Assembly (NCBI GenBank): GCA_027296925.1
Contig: JAPUIP010000395.1
Location: forward strand, 1-8,513
Length of the DNA stretch: 8,513 nt
Origin: Candidatus Poribacteria bacterium
GTDB lineage: Bacteria; Poribacteria; WGA-4E; PCPOR2b
Direction: 5' to 3'
Shown: piece after piece, positions 1-6,464 of the stretch
Numbering within the stretch: the first letter of the stretch is position 1
Layout of the letters: every line of letters starts with the position of its first letter
Notes under the pieces: generated by a model
Told to the model about the DNA's origin: nothing
Seen by the model: the letters and a program-made list of their open reading frames with translations, nothing else
Database searches by the model: none
Position numbers and translations under genes: made by a program

Positions 1-155
1 GAGCAACCGCAGAGGATAACCAGATATTGAACCTTGAAGTGTGTCATTAACTCAAAGTACCGGTGGACTCCCCCGAGGTAACCCGCCAGACTCAATAAAA
101 GTGAACAGCATATTGCAATCCTCAGTAACCTGAACGATAAATCGACCAACGACAT
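1..155 (-). CDS. N-terminal fragment of a membrane protein, probably endonuclease/exonuclease/phosphatase family (cut by window edge)
   Basis: The 51 complete codons begin MSLVDLSFRLLRIAI and run off the left edge without a stop. Seen: a hydrophobic segment at about residues 10-29, a short polar stretch with HRYFELMTHFKVQY (31-44), then the start of a second hydrophobic segment. This helix, 'F-E-L-x-x-H-F-x-V-Q-Y', helix pattern resembles the N-terminus of membrane-anchored endonuclease/exonuclease/phosphatase proteins; the catalytic domain would lie outside the window, so the family call is from memory of the pattern and is tentative. The start lies 15 bases after the alpha-2-macroglobulin stop and in the same frame, so the two genes are almost certainly co-transcribed. 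The ribosome site is weak (GGTG three bases before ATG), which suggests translational coupling. An in-frame GTG six bases upstream is an alternative start. Confidence 0.6.
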   Translation of the reverse strand, partial: MSLVDLSFRLLRIAICCSLLLSLAGYLGGVHRYFELMTHFKVQYLVILCGC

Positions 156-170
156 TTTCACCGAAAATTT

Positions 171-3100
171 TCACTCCACCACACGAATCTTCCCACTCGA
201 TGCCACCGAAGACTTCGTCGGATCGTACATCGCTTCGGCGGCAACCGGTGGCAAAACAAAATCGCCGCGTGTTACCGCGCGGAGTGCATAGTAAAATTTC
301 TGCTCCTGTTGACGTGGAAATTTCCCGAAGAAGATCAGCCGATCATCGCGGATGTCCATGTAGTCCGGTCTGAAACCTTTCTCGGAGATCCACGGAATGC
401 CGGCGCGCGATTCCAGCCGGGGATTCTCAATCTCAAAACCGGCCGGCAAAATATCGACGACCACCACGTTTTCCAGCGTTTCGGTCAACGCCTTGACCGT
501 GATCTCCGCAACAAGCAAATCACCGTGCTTGAACACACCGTCATCGATCGGTTTTCCCGCTTCGGAGAGGTAGCGACGCCGGACCTGCAACTCCTTATCA
601 AATTCATCAATGAACGAGCCCGTCAGCACACCGAATGCCGTCCAATAGTAGTAGCAGTTTCCGGTACCTTCGACGCTCAACTGCACTCGCGACCCACCCC
701 AAATTTTATCCGAATACCGCTGCTCTTTTGAATCAAAATCAGCGAAACGTTGTCCATTCAACAGCACCTGTCCGGTGTAGTCGCTGCGCATCTGTTTTTT
801 GAGCATCTTCCCGAGTGCGAGGAAGGCAAAGCCGTTCTCCTGCGTCGTGTACCACCGGTTATTTTTCGACGCAGCGTCACTCAGATTCTTAACCAATTTC
901 GGAATCGCCGGATGATTTTCATTCACTTCCGCCAGCACATCAAGCATAATCGCCTGAGCGCGGACGGAGGAGTTAAAGTTTCCCCCCGACTCGCGTCCAC
1001 TGTCATCGCTTCGGGGTGCAATGGTCGATGGCAGCAACGACAGGGCGGTATTCAGATCGCCGGAGAGTGCGAACGCTCCAGCGAGTTGAAACTGGCTGTA
1101 ATCACTGAGCTCATTCAGACGGTTGTTTTTCAGGTAGAGCATTGTGCTCTTTTCGGGGTGCCCAGCCGCCGCCAAAACATAGCATGCGTAGGTGATTCGC
1201 TGGGTTTCATAGCGCCCTTGTGCGTCCTGCTTCGCCTCGTGCCTGAGCCCCTCCAGCATGGCGTTGTAGACCCGATCGGAAATCTGGTAGCCCGCTTTGC
1301 GCGCTTCGACGAGGAAGTGCGCGGCATAGATGCTGCTCCAGTGACTTAGATATGAACCGCCGGGCCAGTATGAAAAATAGCCGGACGGCATCAGCATGTT
1401 CTCCAGCTTGGCGATGCCTTCCGAAATGAAGTAATCGGCGCCACCACTCTGGAACAGTTCAGGGTCGACCAAGCGCGCGATCTCGTCAAAATAGAGAAGC
1501 GGAAAAACCTTCGAGGTTGTTTGCTCGATGCAGCCGTACGGATAACTCAGCAGGTACCGGAGTCCGCCGGCAAACTTCACCGCGGGAAACGGCGAAAGCG
1601 TGAGCGTAAATTCGGTTGTGCCTTGGATGAAATTCGACGGGAAGATAAAATCCGCCGGCTGCCCCGCTGCCACAACGCCGTAGCCGGTCTGTGTCACCGG
1701 CGGTGCCGCCGGGCGAAGTGGCAGGTTGGTGACGATCTGGGCGCTCTCGTCATTCCCTACCGCTGAAAGGTTGAACGTGATTTGTCCCATCGCATCATAC
1801 GCGGCGAAGTCAAAGAAAATCTGTCCCTCTTCCTCCGTTTCGAGATGAACGGTTTGCCGGCTTTCAGCCACGATCTCTACATAGCCTTCTTTGCGCAGTT
1901 CAATCTCAAAATCGCCAGGCGCCCCCGTTCCGTTAAACACGCTGACCGGCACGCGGACCCGATCACCGCCAGAGACGAAACGCGGGAAAGTCGGTGTCAG
2001 GACAATCGGATCACGGACGATAATCTGCCCCTCCGCTGAGCCGAATCGATCGCCGGAAAATGCCACCGCCATCAGGCGCAACCGGCCGTTGAACTGCGGG
2101 ATGTCGAACCGGACAATTCCTCTACCAGAGGCATCCGTCGTGACGATACCGGACCAGAGCGACACCGGTTTGACGCGCGTTACACTAACGGTGCTCAGAC
2201 GCTTTTTGCGACTCGCATCGACGCCGTCGCCGCCGGTACTCGATTTCCCCTTTGCGGCTTCGACCTCCGGCAAGATGGCGGAATAGAGATCATACGAATC
2301 GACGCCGAGCCCCCTTTGCCGGAAAAAATATCCGTGCGGGTCCGGCGTCTGAAAATTGGTCAACTGAAGGATGCCTTCATCAACCGCCGCGATCGTGAGT
2401 TGGGTTGGGGTTGACCCCCGCCCCGACGCATCCGTCACACGGAAGGCGATCTCGACCTCGCGGTTGGGACGAATCTTTTCGGGCGCATCGAGCGCAACCG
2501 TCAGCCGGTTTGCTTCGGTGTTAAGCTTCAATGGCACAACACCGAACGCACGAGCGGGAGCGTGCTTCTCCAACGATTTAGTCGACCGGAGGAGGCTGGC
2601 TGAGATGTAGGCGTTGGGCTTGTATTCCGCACGCACCGGTATGTCAATCACCGCCGTGTTCTCCTTCATTGTCACGACTTGATAATGCAGTACCTTTTCC
2701 CGCTCAATCGTGAGGATGAGTTTGCCGGAGAATGGCGCTTTGATCTGCGCTTTGGCAACCTCGCCCGGTCGGTACGATGCTTTGTCCAGATTGATTTCGA
2801 GGCGATCCGGATGAACCATCGCCCACGGCGAGTAGCCCCAACCCGTCGCATAAAACGTCGTCGATGTCGATGCGCCGGATTCAACATCCGTGACCTCTAT
2901 GCGGTATTCCCCGTACTCGGTTGGCGTAAAAACAAACGTCCCAATGCCAGCCGTCGATGTCAACGGATGCGATTCAATTTTCACCGCCTGCTTTTCCGAA
3001 ACGTATCGGTAACCGCCTCGACTGGTGTCGCGACGTAGAATGGAGTTCCAGTAGAGCTTGTAAACCGTCAACTCCAAACTCCGCTCCGCTGTTGGGGCGC

Positions 3101-5567
3101 CCGCTTTGTCGAGATCGATATACTCAATCGTCGTCTCCTCGTTGATTTTTGCGTAACCGTCCGTTCTCCTTCGAATACCGATGTAGTGCGAATAGGGATG
3201 GATGGTGATGCGTTGATACGCGCTTACCGCTCTGCCGCCCGGCTCACTGACCGTCGCCACAAGCACGCCCCGCAACGCCGAGGGGGACTTCAGCCCGATC
3301 GGAAGTGTGAGCAGATACGCCGCCTTTCCGTTTTCGTCCGTGCGCGATTCGCCGAGGTCAATGTGCTGTCGCTGGAATTCCATCGCTTCATTGGCAAAGG
3401 TGAACGAGCGCCACTGATCTGACTTTGGTGAAAAATTTTCCGCCTCGATGTCGCAAGATGCGACGACTTTCCGTCCCGCCGCCGGGGGACCAAACAGGTT
3501 CACCGCCTCCACACTGATTGCCGCTTCGTCGCCGAGGTCATACGCCGGCTTATCCGCCTCAAGTTTCACCTTGATCCGATCCGGCATGAACGCCTCAACC
3601 TGGAACAGAGTACGTCCGATCTCCTGATTGGCGACGAGCAGCTTTGCGGTGTATCCTCCCGTTTTCACGTACTCCGGTAGCGGCACGCTAAATTCGCACG
3701 CTCCTTCCCCATCCGTCTGCGCCCGAAATTCTCGCATGATGCGCTGATCGGGCCCCAGCACCTGCATCAGCACCGGAAATGGAGGCGGTGTCGCGGTGTT
3801 CCTCCCCCGCACGATGCCCGCGAGGTTGGCGACTTCGCCGGGGCGATACACCCCGCGCTCAGTGTAGATAAACGCTTCATAGCCGCTATCGAGGTACGGC
3901 GCGCCGGTAACATCAAAGTCACCGGTTGGAAGCTGACGCCGGCTCAGTTCCATGAAAGAGAGATCGTTCCCTTTTGCCGCGGTGATCATGAACGGCGTGA
4001 AATCCTCAAGCTCCTCCGAAATGGATTGAAATTTGACGACGCCATCGCCGTTGGTCGTTCCACTGAGCAGAGTTTGGTTGTTATGGCTAATCAGTTCGAT
4101 CTTCACATTCGCAATCGGCTTCAGCGAAGAGAGGGAGTTGACCCACACCCACAGTTCGTCCCTCGTCTGTTTCGCCATGACCCCCAAGTCCGTGATCATG
4201 ACCCACTGAACCGATCTCCGCCAACGCCGGTCCAATTCGCGGGCCGTCACCTTAAAGATGCCGATGTGGTCATCGGACAGGTAATCTTTTAAGAGGATGG
4301 GGGTCGTCACTTCCTCATTCAGCACCGACTGGATCGCAAGCTCCTCACTGTGGATGGAGGTCCCCAGATTTCTCGTCCGTTCTCTCCAGTTTTGCGCGCT
4401 TGCAAGATAGATCAGGTTGTTCGCATATACCTTCTCGATCTCGATCTGGACGCGGTCAACATTGATCGTCGCCAACCCCAAATTCAGGTTGCCATCCCTG
4501 GGAAGATAGAGCCCCTCCCCGGCGAAACGGAGACTTGGCTCCAGATTCGGAATTGCCAGCGTTGTGGAGAAATCCCGCTTGAGGATAGCGTCGTCTTCCG
4601 CACGTAAACCTCGCTTAATTTTTACGGTGTAGCGACTGCCCGGCTTGAAATCGCCTCGCAGCTGCAGGTAACGATACCGGGTCGTCAGTTGATAATCCAC
4701 TTCAGGTTCAAGGGTAACATATAACTTTGCCTGCTCAGGGAGAACGGCAGCACTGAATCGGATCTCAATATAGCGTCCGCCCCCTCCCTCACTGGTATAC
4801 ACCCGGCCGACCACCAGGTCATCATGTCCTCTCAAAATAATCGGTGTGATGTAAGCTCTCTCAAGCCCAAGTTGACCGTTGGCGCACTTGAATCCTTTTT
4901 CGATTTTCAGGTGGATGCGCTGATCGTTTTCTCCCCGAATCACCTCTTCGGTTTCCAACTCGATGATGTCAGCCGCGATCTCCTCCCCGCGGATGCGGTA
5001 CGGAATCTTTGCCCCGCCCTCGTAGGCGATCGAGAGATTTTCCTTCACCTCCGCAATTATGACGGGATAGTTAAATTCAATCGTTCCGATGATTTTCGCA
5101 TGGCTCTTTTTTTCCGTACTGTATTCAAACGCGAGTCGTGCACTCTTGACCTGAAAACGCTGCGTGAAAAAAGTAAACTTCCGTCGAGCGGTGAGAACGA
5201 GGTGCGGCGAAGGACTGATCTGCGGAGAGATTTCAGCCGTATACACCGTGGATGGAAGAAGGGCGACTTCCGGGAAGAAGCGCAGTTTGTCGGGTTCAAT
5301 CCACCGGAATTTTCCCGGAATTTCAGGTGAGAATTCGACCGGAGCACTCTCCAATTCCTGGTTAATCAAAGTAGTGTCAGCAATCGGGTGAGAGAAAGTC
5401 ACGGTGAAGTTTTGCCGTTGCGGGACTTCCCCTTCGGGCGAAAACGATTCTACGGAGAAGCTAATGATTTCGCCCTTGTTCTGTGTGGCGATATAAATCG
5501 TTCCGACAACGATGATAGCGGAGAGAACACCGATGAGAGTAAGTGACAGCTTGCTGTTGAGTTTCAT
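171..5567 (-). CDS. Bacterial alpha-2-macroglobulin (thioester protease trap), membrane-anchored
   Basis: A 1798-residue protein of the bacterial alpha-2-macroglobulin family, which traps proteases in the periplasm through a bait region and a reactive thioester. Seen: hydrophobic anchor at residues 7-27 with no cysteine; an Ig-like/MG1-type N-terminus (about 35-135, 'FSPEGEVP'); the hallmark TERGVYRPGE of the MG2 domain (570-579); an MG3 start at FMPDRIKV (660-667); a second YRPGE at 932-936; a polar, basic linker at 1102-1131; the A2M-domain motif SLWSG with Trp1138; thioester motif YPYGCIEQ with Cys1346 and Gln1349; helical thioester domain ending near TQENGFAFLAL (about 1575-1585); and a typical C-terminal MG10 ending (IRDDRLIFFG, LPPVAAEAMYDP). 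The start is chosen because AAGGAGG lies eight bases upstream and the anchor begins at once; a longer reading to 5618 lacks support. Length is somewhat above E. coli YfhM (about 1650). Unlike YfhM it has no lipobox, so it is probably held by an uncleaved N-terminal helix or, less likely, secreted. It is the first gene of an operon with the downstream membrane protein. Confidence 0.95.
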   Translation of the reverse strand: MKLNSKLSLTLIGVLSAIIVVGTIYIATQNKGEIISFSVESFSPEGEVPQRQNFTVTFSHPIADTTLINQELESAPVEFSPEIPGKFRWIEPDKLRFFPEVALLPSTVYTAEISPQISPSPHLVLTARRKFTFFTQRFQVKSARLAFEYSTEKKSHAKIIGTIEFNYPVIIAEVKENLSIAYEGGAKIPYRIRGEEIAADIIELETEEVIRGENDQRIHLKIEKGFKCANGQLGLERAYITPIILRGHDDLVVGRVYTSEGGGGRYIEIRFSAAVLPEQAKLYVTLEPEVDYQLTTRYRYLQLRGDFKPGSRYTVKIKRGLRAEDDAILKRDFSTTLAIPNLEPSLRFAGEGLYLPRDGNLNLGLATINVDRVQIEIEKVYANNLIYLASAQNWRERTRNLGTSIHSEELAIQSVLNEEVTTPILLKDYLSDDHIGIFKVTARELDRRWRRSVQWVMITDLGVMAKQTRDELWVWVNSLSSLKPIANVKIELISHNNQTLLSGTTNGDGVVKFQSISEELEDFTPFMITAAKGNDLSFMELSRRQLPTGDFDVTGAPYLDSGYEAFIYTERGVYRPGEVANLAGIVRGRNTATPPPFPVLMQVLGPDQRIMREFRAQTDGEGACEFSVPLPEYVKTGGYTAKLLVANQEIGRTLFQVEAFMPDRIKVKLEADKPAYDLGDEAAISVEAVNLFGPPAAGRKVVASCDIEAENFSPKSDQWRSFTFANEAMEFQRQHIDLGESRTDENGKAAYLLTLPIGLKSPSALRGVLVATVSEPGGRAVSAYQRITIHPYSHYIGIRRRTDGYAKINEETTIEYIDLDKAGAPTAERSLELTVYKLYWNSILRRDTSRGGYRYVSEKQAVKIESHPLTSTAGIGTFVFTPTEYGEYRIEVTDVESGASTSTTFYATGWGYSPWAMVHPDRLEINLDKASYRPGEVAKAQIKAPFSGKLILTIEREKVLHYQVVTMKENTAVIDIPVRAEYKPNAYISASLLRSTKSLEKHAPARAFGVVPLKLNTEANRLTVALDAPEKIRPNREVEIAFRVTDASGRGSTPTQLTIAAVDEGILQLTNFQTPDPHGYFFRQRGLGVDSYDLYSAILPEVEAAKGKSSTGGDGVDASRKKRLSTVSVTRVKPVSLWSGIVTTDASGRGIVRFDIPQFNGRLRLMAVAFSGDRFGSAEGQIIVRDPIVLTPTFPRFVSGGDRVRVPVSVFNGTGAPGDFEIELRKEGYVEIVAESRQTVHLETEEEGQIFFDFAAYDAMGQITFNLSAVGNDESAQIVTNLPLRPAAPPVTQTGYGVVAAGQPADFIFPSNFIQGTTEFTLTLSPFPAVKFAGGLRYLLSYPYGCIEQTTSKVFPLLYFDEIARLVDPELFQSGGADYFISEGIAKLENMLMPSGYFSYWPGGSYLSHWSSIYAAHFLVEARKAGYQISDRVYNAMLEGLRHEAKQDAQGRYETQRITYACYVLAAAGHPEKSTMLYLKNNRLNELSDYSQFQLAGAFALSGDLNTALSLLPSTIAPRSDDSGRESGGNFNSSVRAQAIMLDVLAEVNENHPAIPKLVKNLSDAASKNNRWYTTQENGFAFLALGKMLKKQMRSDYTGQVLLNGQRFADFDSKEQRYSDKIWGGSRVQLSVEGTGNCYYYWTAFGVLTGSFIDEFDKELQVRRRYLSEAGKPIDDGVFKHGDLLVAEITVKALTETLENVVVVDILPAGFEIENPRLESRAGIPWISEKGFRPDYMDIRDDRLIFFGKFPRQQEQKFYYALRAVTRGDFVLPPVAAEAMYDPTKSSVASSGKIRVVE

Positions 5568-5575
5568 GGTCGTTG

Positions 5576-5582
5576 CCTCCTT
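5576..5582 (-). promoter_or_regulatory. Strong ribosome binding site that fixes the alpha-2-macroglobulin start
   Basis: The minus strand reads AAGGAGG, a near-perfect anti-16S match, eight bases before ATG at 5567. An in-frame ORF extends 17 codons further upstream to 5618, but that would put this site inside the coding region and add a polar stretch before the membrane anchor, so the shorter start is preferred. Confidence 0.85.
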
Positions 5583-5621
5583 AAAATTTTTGCACTGGCG
5601 ATTAGAGCGCGAGCCCAATTC

Positions 5622-5642
5622 CCATAATCGCTATGATTATGG
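5622..5642. promoter_or_regulatory. Perfect 8-bp inverted repeat in the alpha-2-macroglobulin leader (possible operator or leader hairpin)
   Basis: CCATAATC (5622-5629) and GATTATGG (5635-5642) are exact reverse complements around a 5-base spacer. The element lies 55-75 bases before the alpha-2-macroglobulin start and directly downstream of the predicted promoter, at roughly +10 to +30. That placement and the AT-rich, symmetric arms suit a repressor operator; a 5' leader hairpin is the alternative. No regulator is identified. Confidence 0.4.
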
Positions 5643-5657
5643 TCAAGAAGATGGTTT

Positions 5658-5685
5658 ACTATAGACTTTCTTTCACAGTTGGCAA
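5658..5685 (-). promoter_or_regulatory. Candidate sigma70-type promoter for the alpha-2-macroglobulin operon
   Basis: On the minus strand the -35 box TTGCCA (5680-5685, 5 of 6 matches to TTGACA) and -10 box TATAGT (5658-5663, 5 of 6 to TATAAT) are separated by 16 bases. Transcription would start near 5650, giving a leader of about 80 bases before the ATG at 5567. The -35 box overlaps the end of the 54-base palindrome by five bases. Confidence 0.5.
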
Positions 5686-5734
5686 CCCCTCTGTATCTCC
5701 CCCTTGCCAAGGGGGAGACCAAGAGGGGGTTGCC
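5681..5734. repeat. 54-base nested palindromic repeat (REP/MITE-like)
   Basis: Two nested stems. The outer arms GGCAACCCCTCT (5681-5692) and AGAGGGGGTTGCC (5722-5734) pair with one extra G. The inner arms TCTCCCCCTT (5696-5705) and AAGGGGGAGA (5709-5718) pair perfectly around a GCC loop. The arms are separated by a small 3x3 internal loop. There is no T-tract on either side, so it is a poor intrinsic terminator. G/C-run palindromes with CCTTGCCAAGG cores are known as dispersed intergenic repeats in many bacteria; that it is multi-copy here is inferred. Confidence 0.6.
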
Positions 5735-5779
5735 CCGGCATCGCCATGTTATACCGTTTTGACTTAGAAATGCGGCTTT

Positions 5780-5830
5780 CCGTTCCCCCTCACCCAGCCT
5801 CTCCTCCCCCTCCTCTGCCGCTTCGCAGAG
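5780..5830. repeat. Pyrimidine-rich tract ending in a 6-bp hairpin
   Basis: From about 5780 to 5815 the plus strand is almost entirely C and T, with several CTCC and CCCCCT units. It runs into CTCTGC (5813-5818), a six-base loop, and GCAGAG (5825-5830). Compositionally it resembles the neighbouring palindromic repeat and may be part of the same repetitive material. No coding signal is seen. Confidence 0.35.
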
Positions 5831-5838
5831 CAATTTGA

Positions 5839-5922
5839 ATGCCAATCCACGCGAAAGGGTAAAATTGGCATGGTGAATTCACACTTTGGCACTTCATCGC
5901 AGGAAGTGGCTCGCACCAAAGT
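5839..5922. repeat. Cluster of inverted repeats in the gene-free region
   Basis: Three elements follow each other. First, ATGCCAAT (5839-5846) with ATTGGCAT (5864-5871), 8 bp with a 17-base spacer. Second, a perfect 10-base palindrome GTGAATTCAC (5873-5882). Third, a two-part stem: ACTTTGG (5883-5889) with CCAAAGT (5916-5922), enclosing CACTTC (5890-5895) with GAAGTG (5903-5908), with a 7-base bulge on one side. TTGGCATG recurs at 5866 and 5943. No known RNA family is recognised; it could be operators, a structured RNA or a decayed mobile element. Confidence 0.45.
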
Positions 5923-5962
5923 ACCTGGCGACTGATAGTATTTTGGCATGACCGGCAGATTG

Positions 5963-6007
5963 CGTGTGGTCGATGAACCTCATCAAATGTATCGATGTGA
6001 CCACACG
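5963..6007. repeat. 9-bp inverted repeat with an internal hairpin
   Basis: CGTGTGGTC (5963-5971) and GACCACACG (5999-6007) are perfect reverse complements with a 27-base interior. Directly next to the left arm, GATGA-ACC-TCATC (5972-5984) forms a second 5-bp stem. Neither strand has a T-run after the stem, so it is not a standard intrinsic terminator. It lies about 140 bases downstream of csrA. Function unknown. Confidence 0.5.
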
Positions 6008-6060
6008 TCAGCCGTCTATAGTTTAACACTAAAATAGAAAGGGGACAAAGATTAATACAG

Positions 6061-6118
6061 GTGAGTGGTAAGTGAGGAAGAGAGACAGGAAGCGAGGAAA
6101 AGAGTCGTAAAATGAGAA
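6061..6118 (-). terminator. Possible Rho-dependent termination (rut-like) region after csrA
   Basis: In these 58 bases the minus strand, which carries the csrA transcript, has about 23 C and only 3 G, with many TC/CT dinucleotides and no stable structure. Such C-rich, G-poor unstructured RNA is the known character of Rho loading sites. A weak 6-bp stem, AAGGCG (6148-6153 read on the minus strand) with CGCCTT (6117-6122), lies just before it, but lacks a proper T-tract. There is no gene on this strand for the next 490 bases, so termination of the flagellar operon here is expected. Confidence 0.35.
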
Positions 6119-6144
6119 GGCGCCAGTTTCTTACGCTTCGCGCA

Positions 6145-6405
6145 TCACGCCTTTCTTGGACGCCTTTTCTTTGATGAGCGCGAGCGCAAAGATTGGCTGA
6201 GAGAATTGAGTTGAGTTACATTTGTCTTCGAGGCAAGCACATTTTCTGCCTTAATGGCTTCGTAGACTTCCTTGCGATGAACATTAATATGTCGCGGCGC
6301 AGTGATGCCGACTTTGACAACATCACCACTAATATCGGTAATCATCAATTGAATGTCATCACCGATCATAATGCTTTCATTCTTCTTCCGTGATAAAATA
6401 AGCAT
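6145..6405 (-). CDS. csrA: CsrA, RNA-binding translational regulator, with basic C-terminal tail
   Basis: A dimeric cytoplasmic RNA-binding protein that recognises GGA motifs in mRNA leaders and usually blocks translation, in many bacteria that of flagellin. Seen: the canonical beta-strand start MLILSRKKNESIMIGDDI, with Leu4, and the RNA-binding segment APRHINVHRKEVYEAI with Arg44, the residue known to be critical in E. coli CsrA. The core ends at about residue 55; the protein then continues to 86 residues, longer than E. coli (61) and B. subtilis (74). The tail is Ser/Arg/Lys-rich, ending SSKKRRPRKA. FliW is known to bind the C-terminal extension of CsrA in B. subtilis, so the tail fits with fliW being next door. 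The start has a GGGGAAG ribosome site. It is the last gene of the operon, 59 bases after fliW. Confidence 0.95.
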   Translation of the reverse strand: MLILSRKKNESIMIGDDIQLMITDISGDVVKVGITAPRHINVHRKEVYEAIKAENVLASKTNVTQLNSLSQSLRSRSSKKRRPRKA

Positions 6406-6464
6406 TAGACTTCCCCATTGCCCTTGGCGATGTGTATTGTGAACTCGACATAATTTCGAGCTTG

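Noticed and set aside
309..5391. Many plus-strand open frames of 62-199 codons (for example 309-731, 750-1349, 4824-5330)
   Set aside because: They lie wholly inside the alpha-2-macroglobulin gene on the opposite strand, show no family motifs and have no credible ribosome sites; they are shadows.
5568..5618. 17-codon upstream extension of the alpha-2-macroglobulin frame
   Set aside because: AAGGAGG lies inside it, eight bases before an ATG that begins directly with the membrane anchor.
5681..5734. Nested palindrome as an intrinsic terminator
   Set aside because: The stem is strong but no T-run follows on either strand, and it lies about 410 bases past csrA.
5564..5845. Minus-strand open frame of 93 codons across the palindrome, reading NPLLVSPLARGRYRGV
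   Set aside because: It is the translation of the nested palindromic repeat, overlaps the promoter and start of the alpha-2-macroglobulin gene, and resembles the spurious proteins such repeats give in databases.
5887..5901. Sigma54-like sequence TGGCAC...GCA on the plus strand
   Set aside because: The spacing between the GG and GC elements is one base short of the -24/-12 consensus and no plus-strand gene follows.
5764..6029. Two further minus-strand frames (61 and 79 codons) in the gene-free region
   Set aside because: They run through the inverted repeats and pyrimidine tract, have mixed composition and no recognisable domain or ribosome site.
6377..6451. Short out-of-frame ATG frame (24 codons) overlapping the csrA start
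   Set aside because: No ribosome site precedes it and the peptide has no features; most likely chance.
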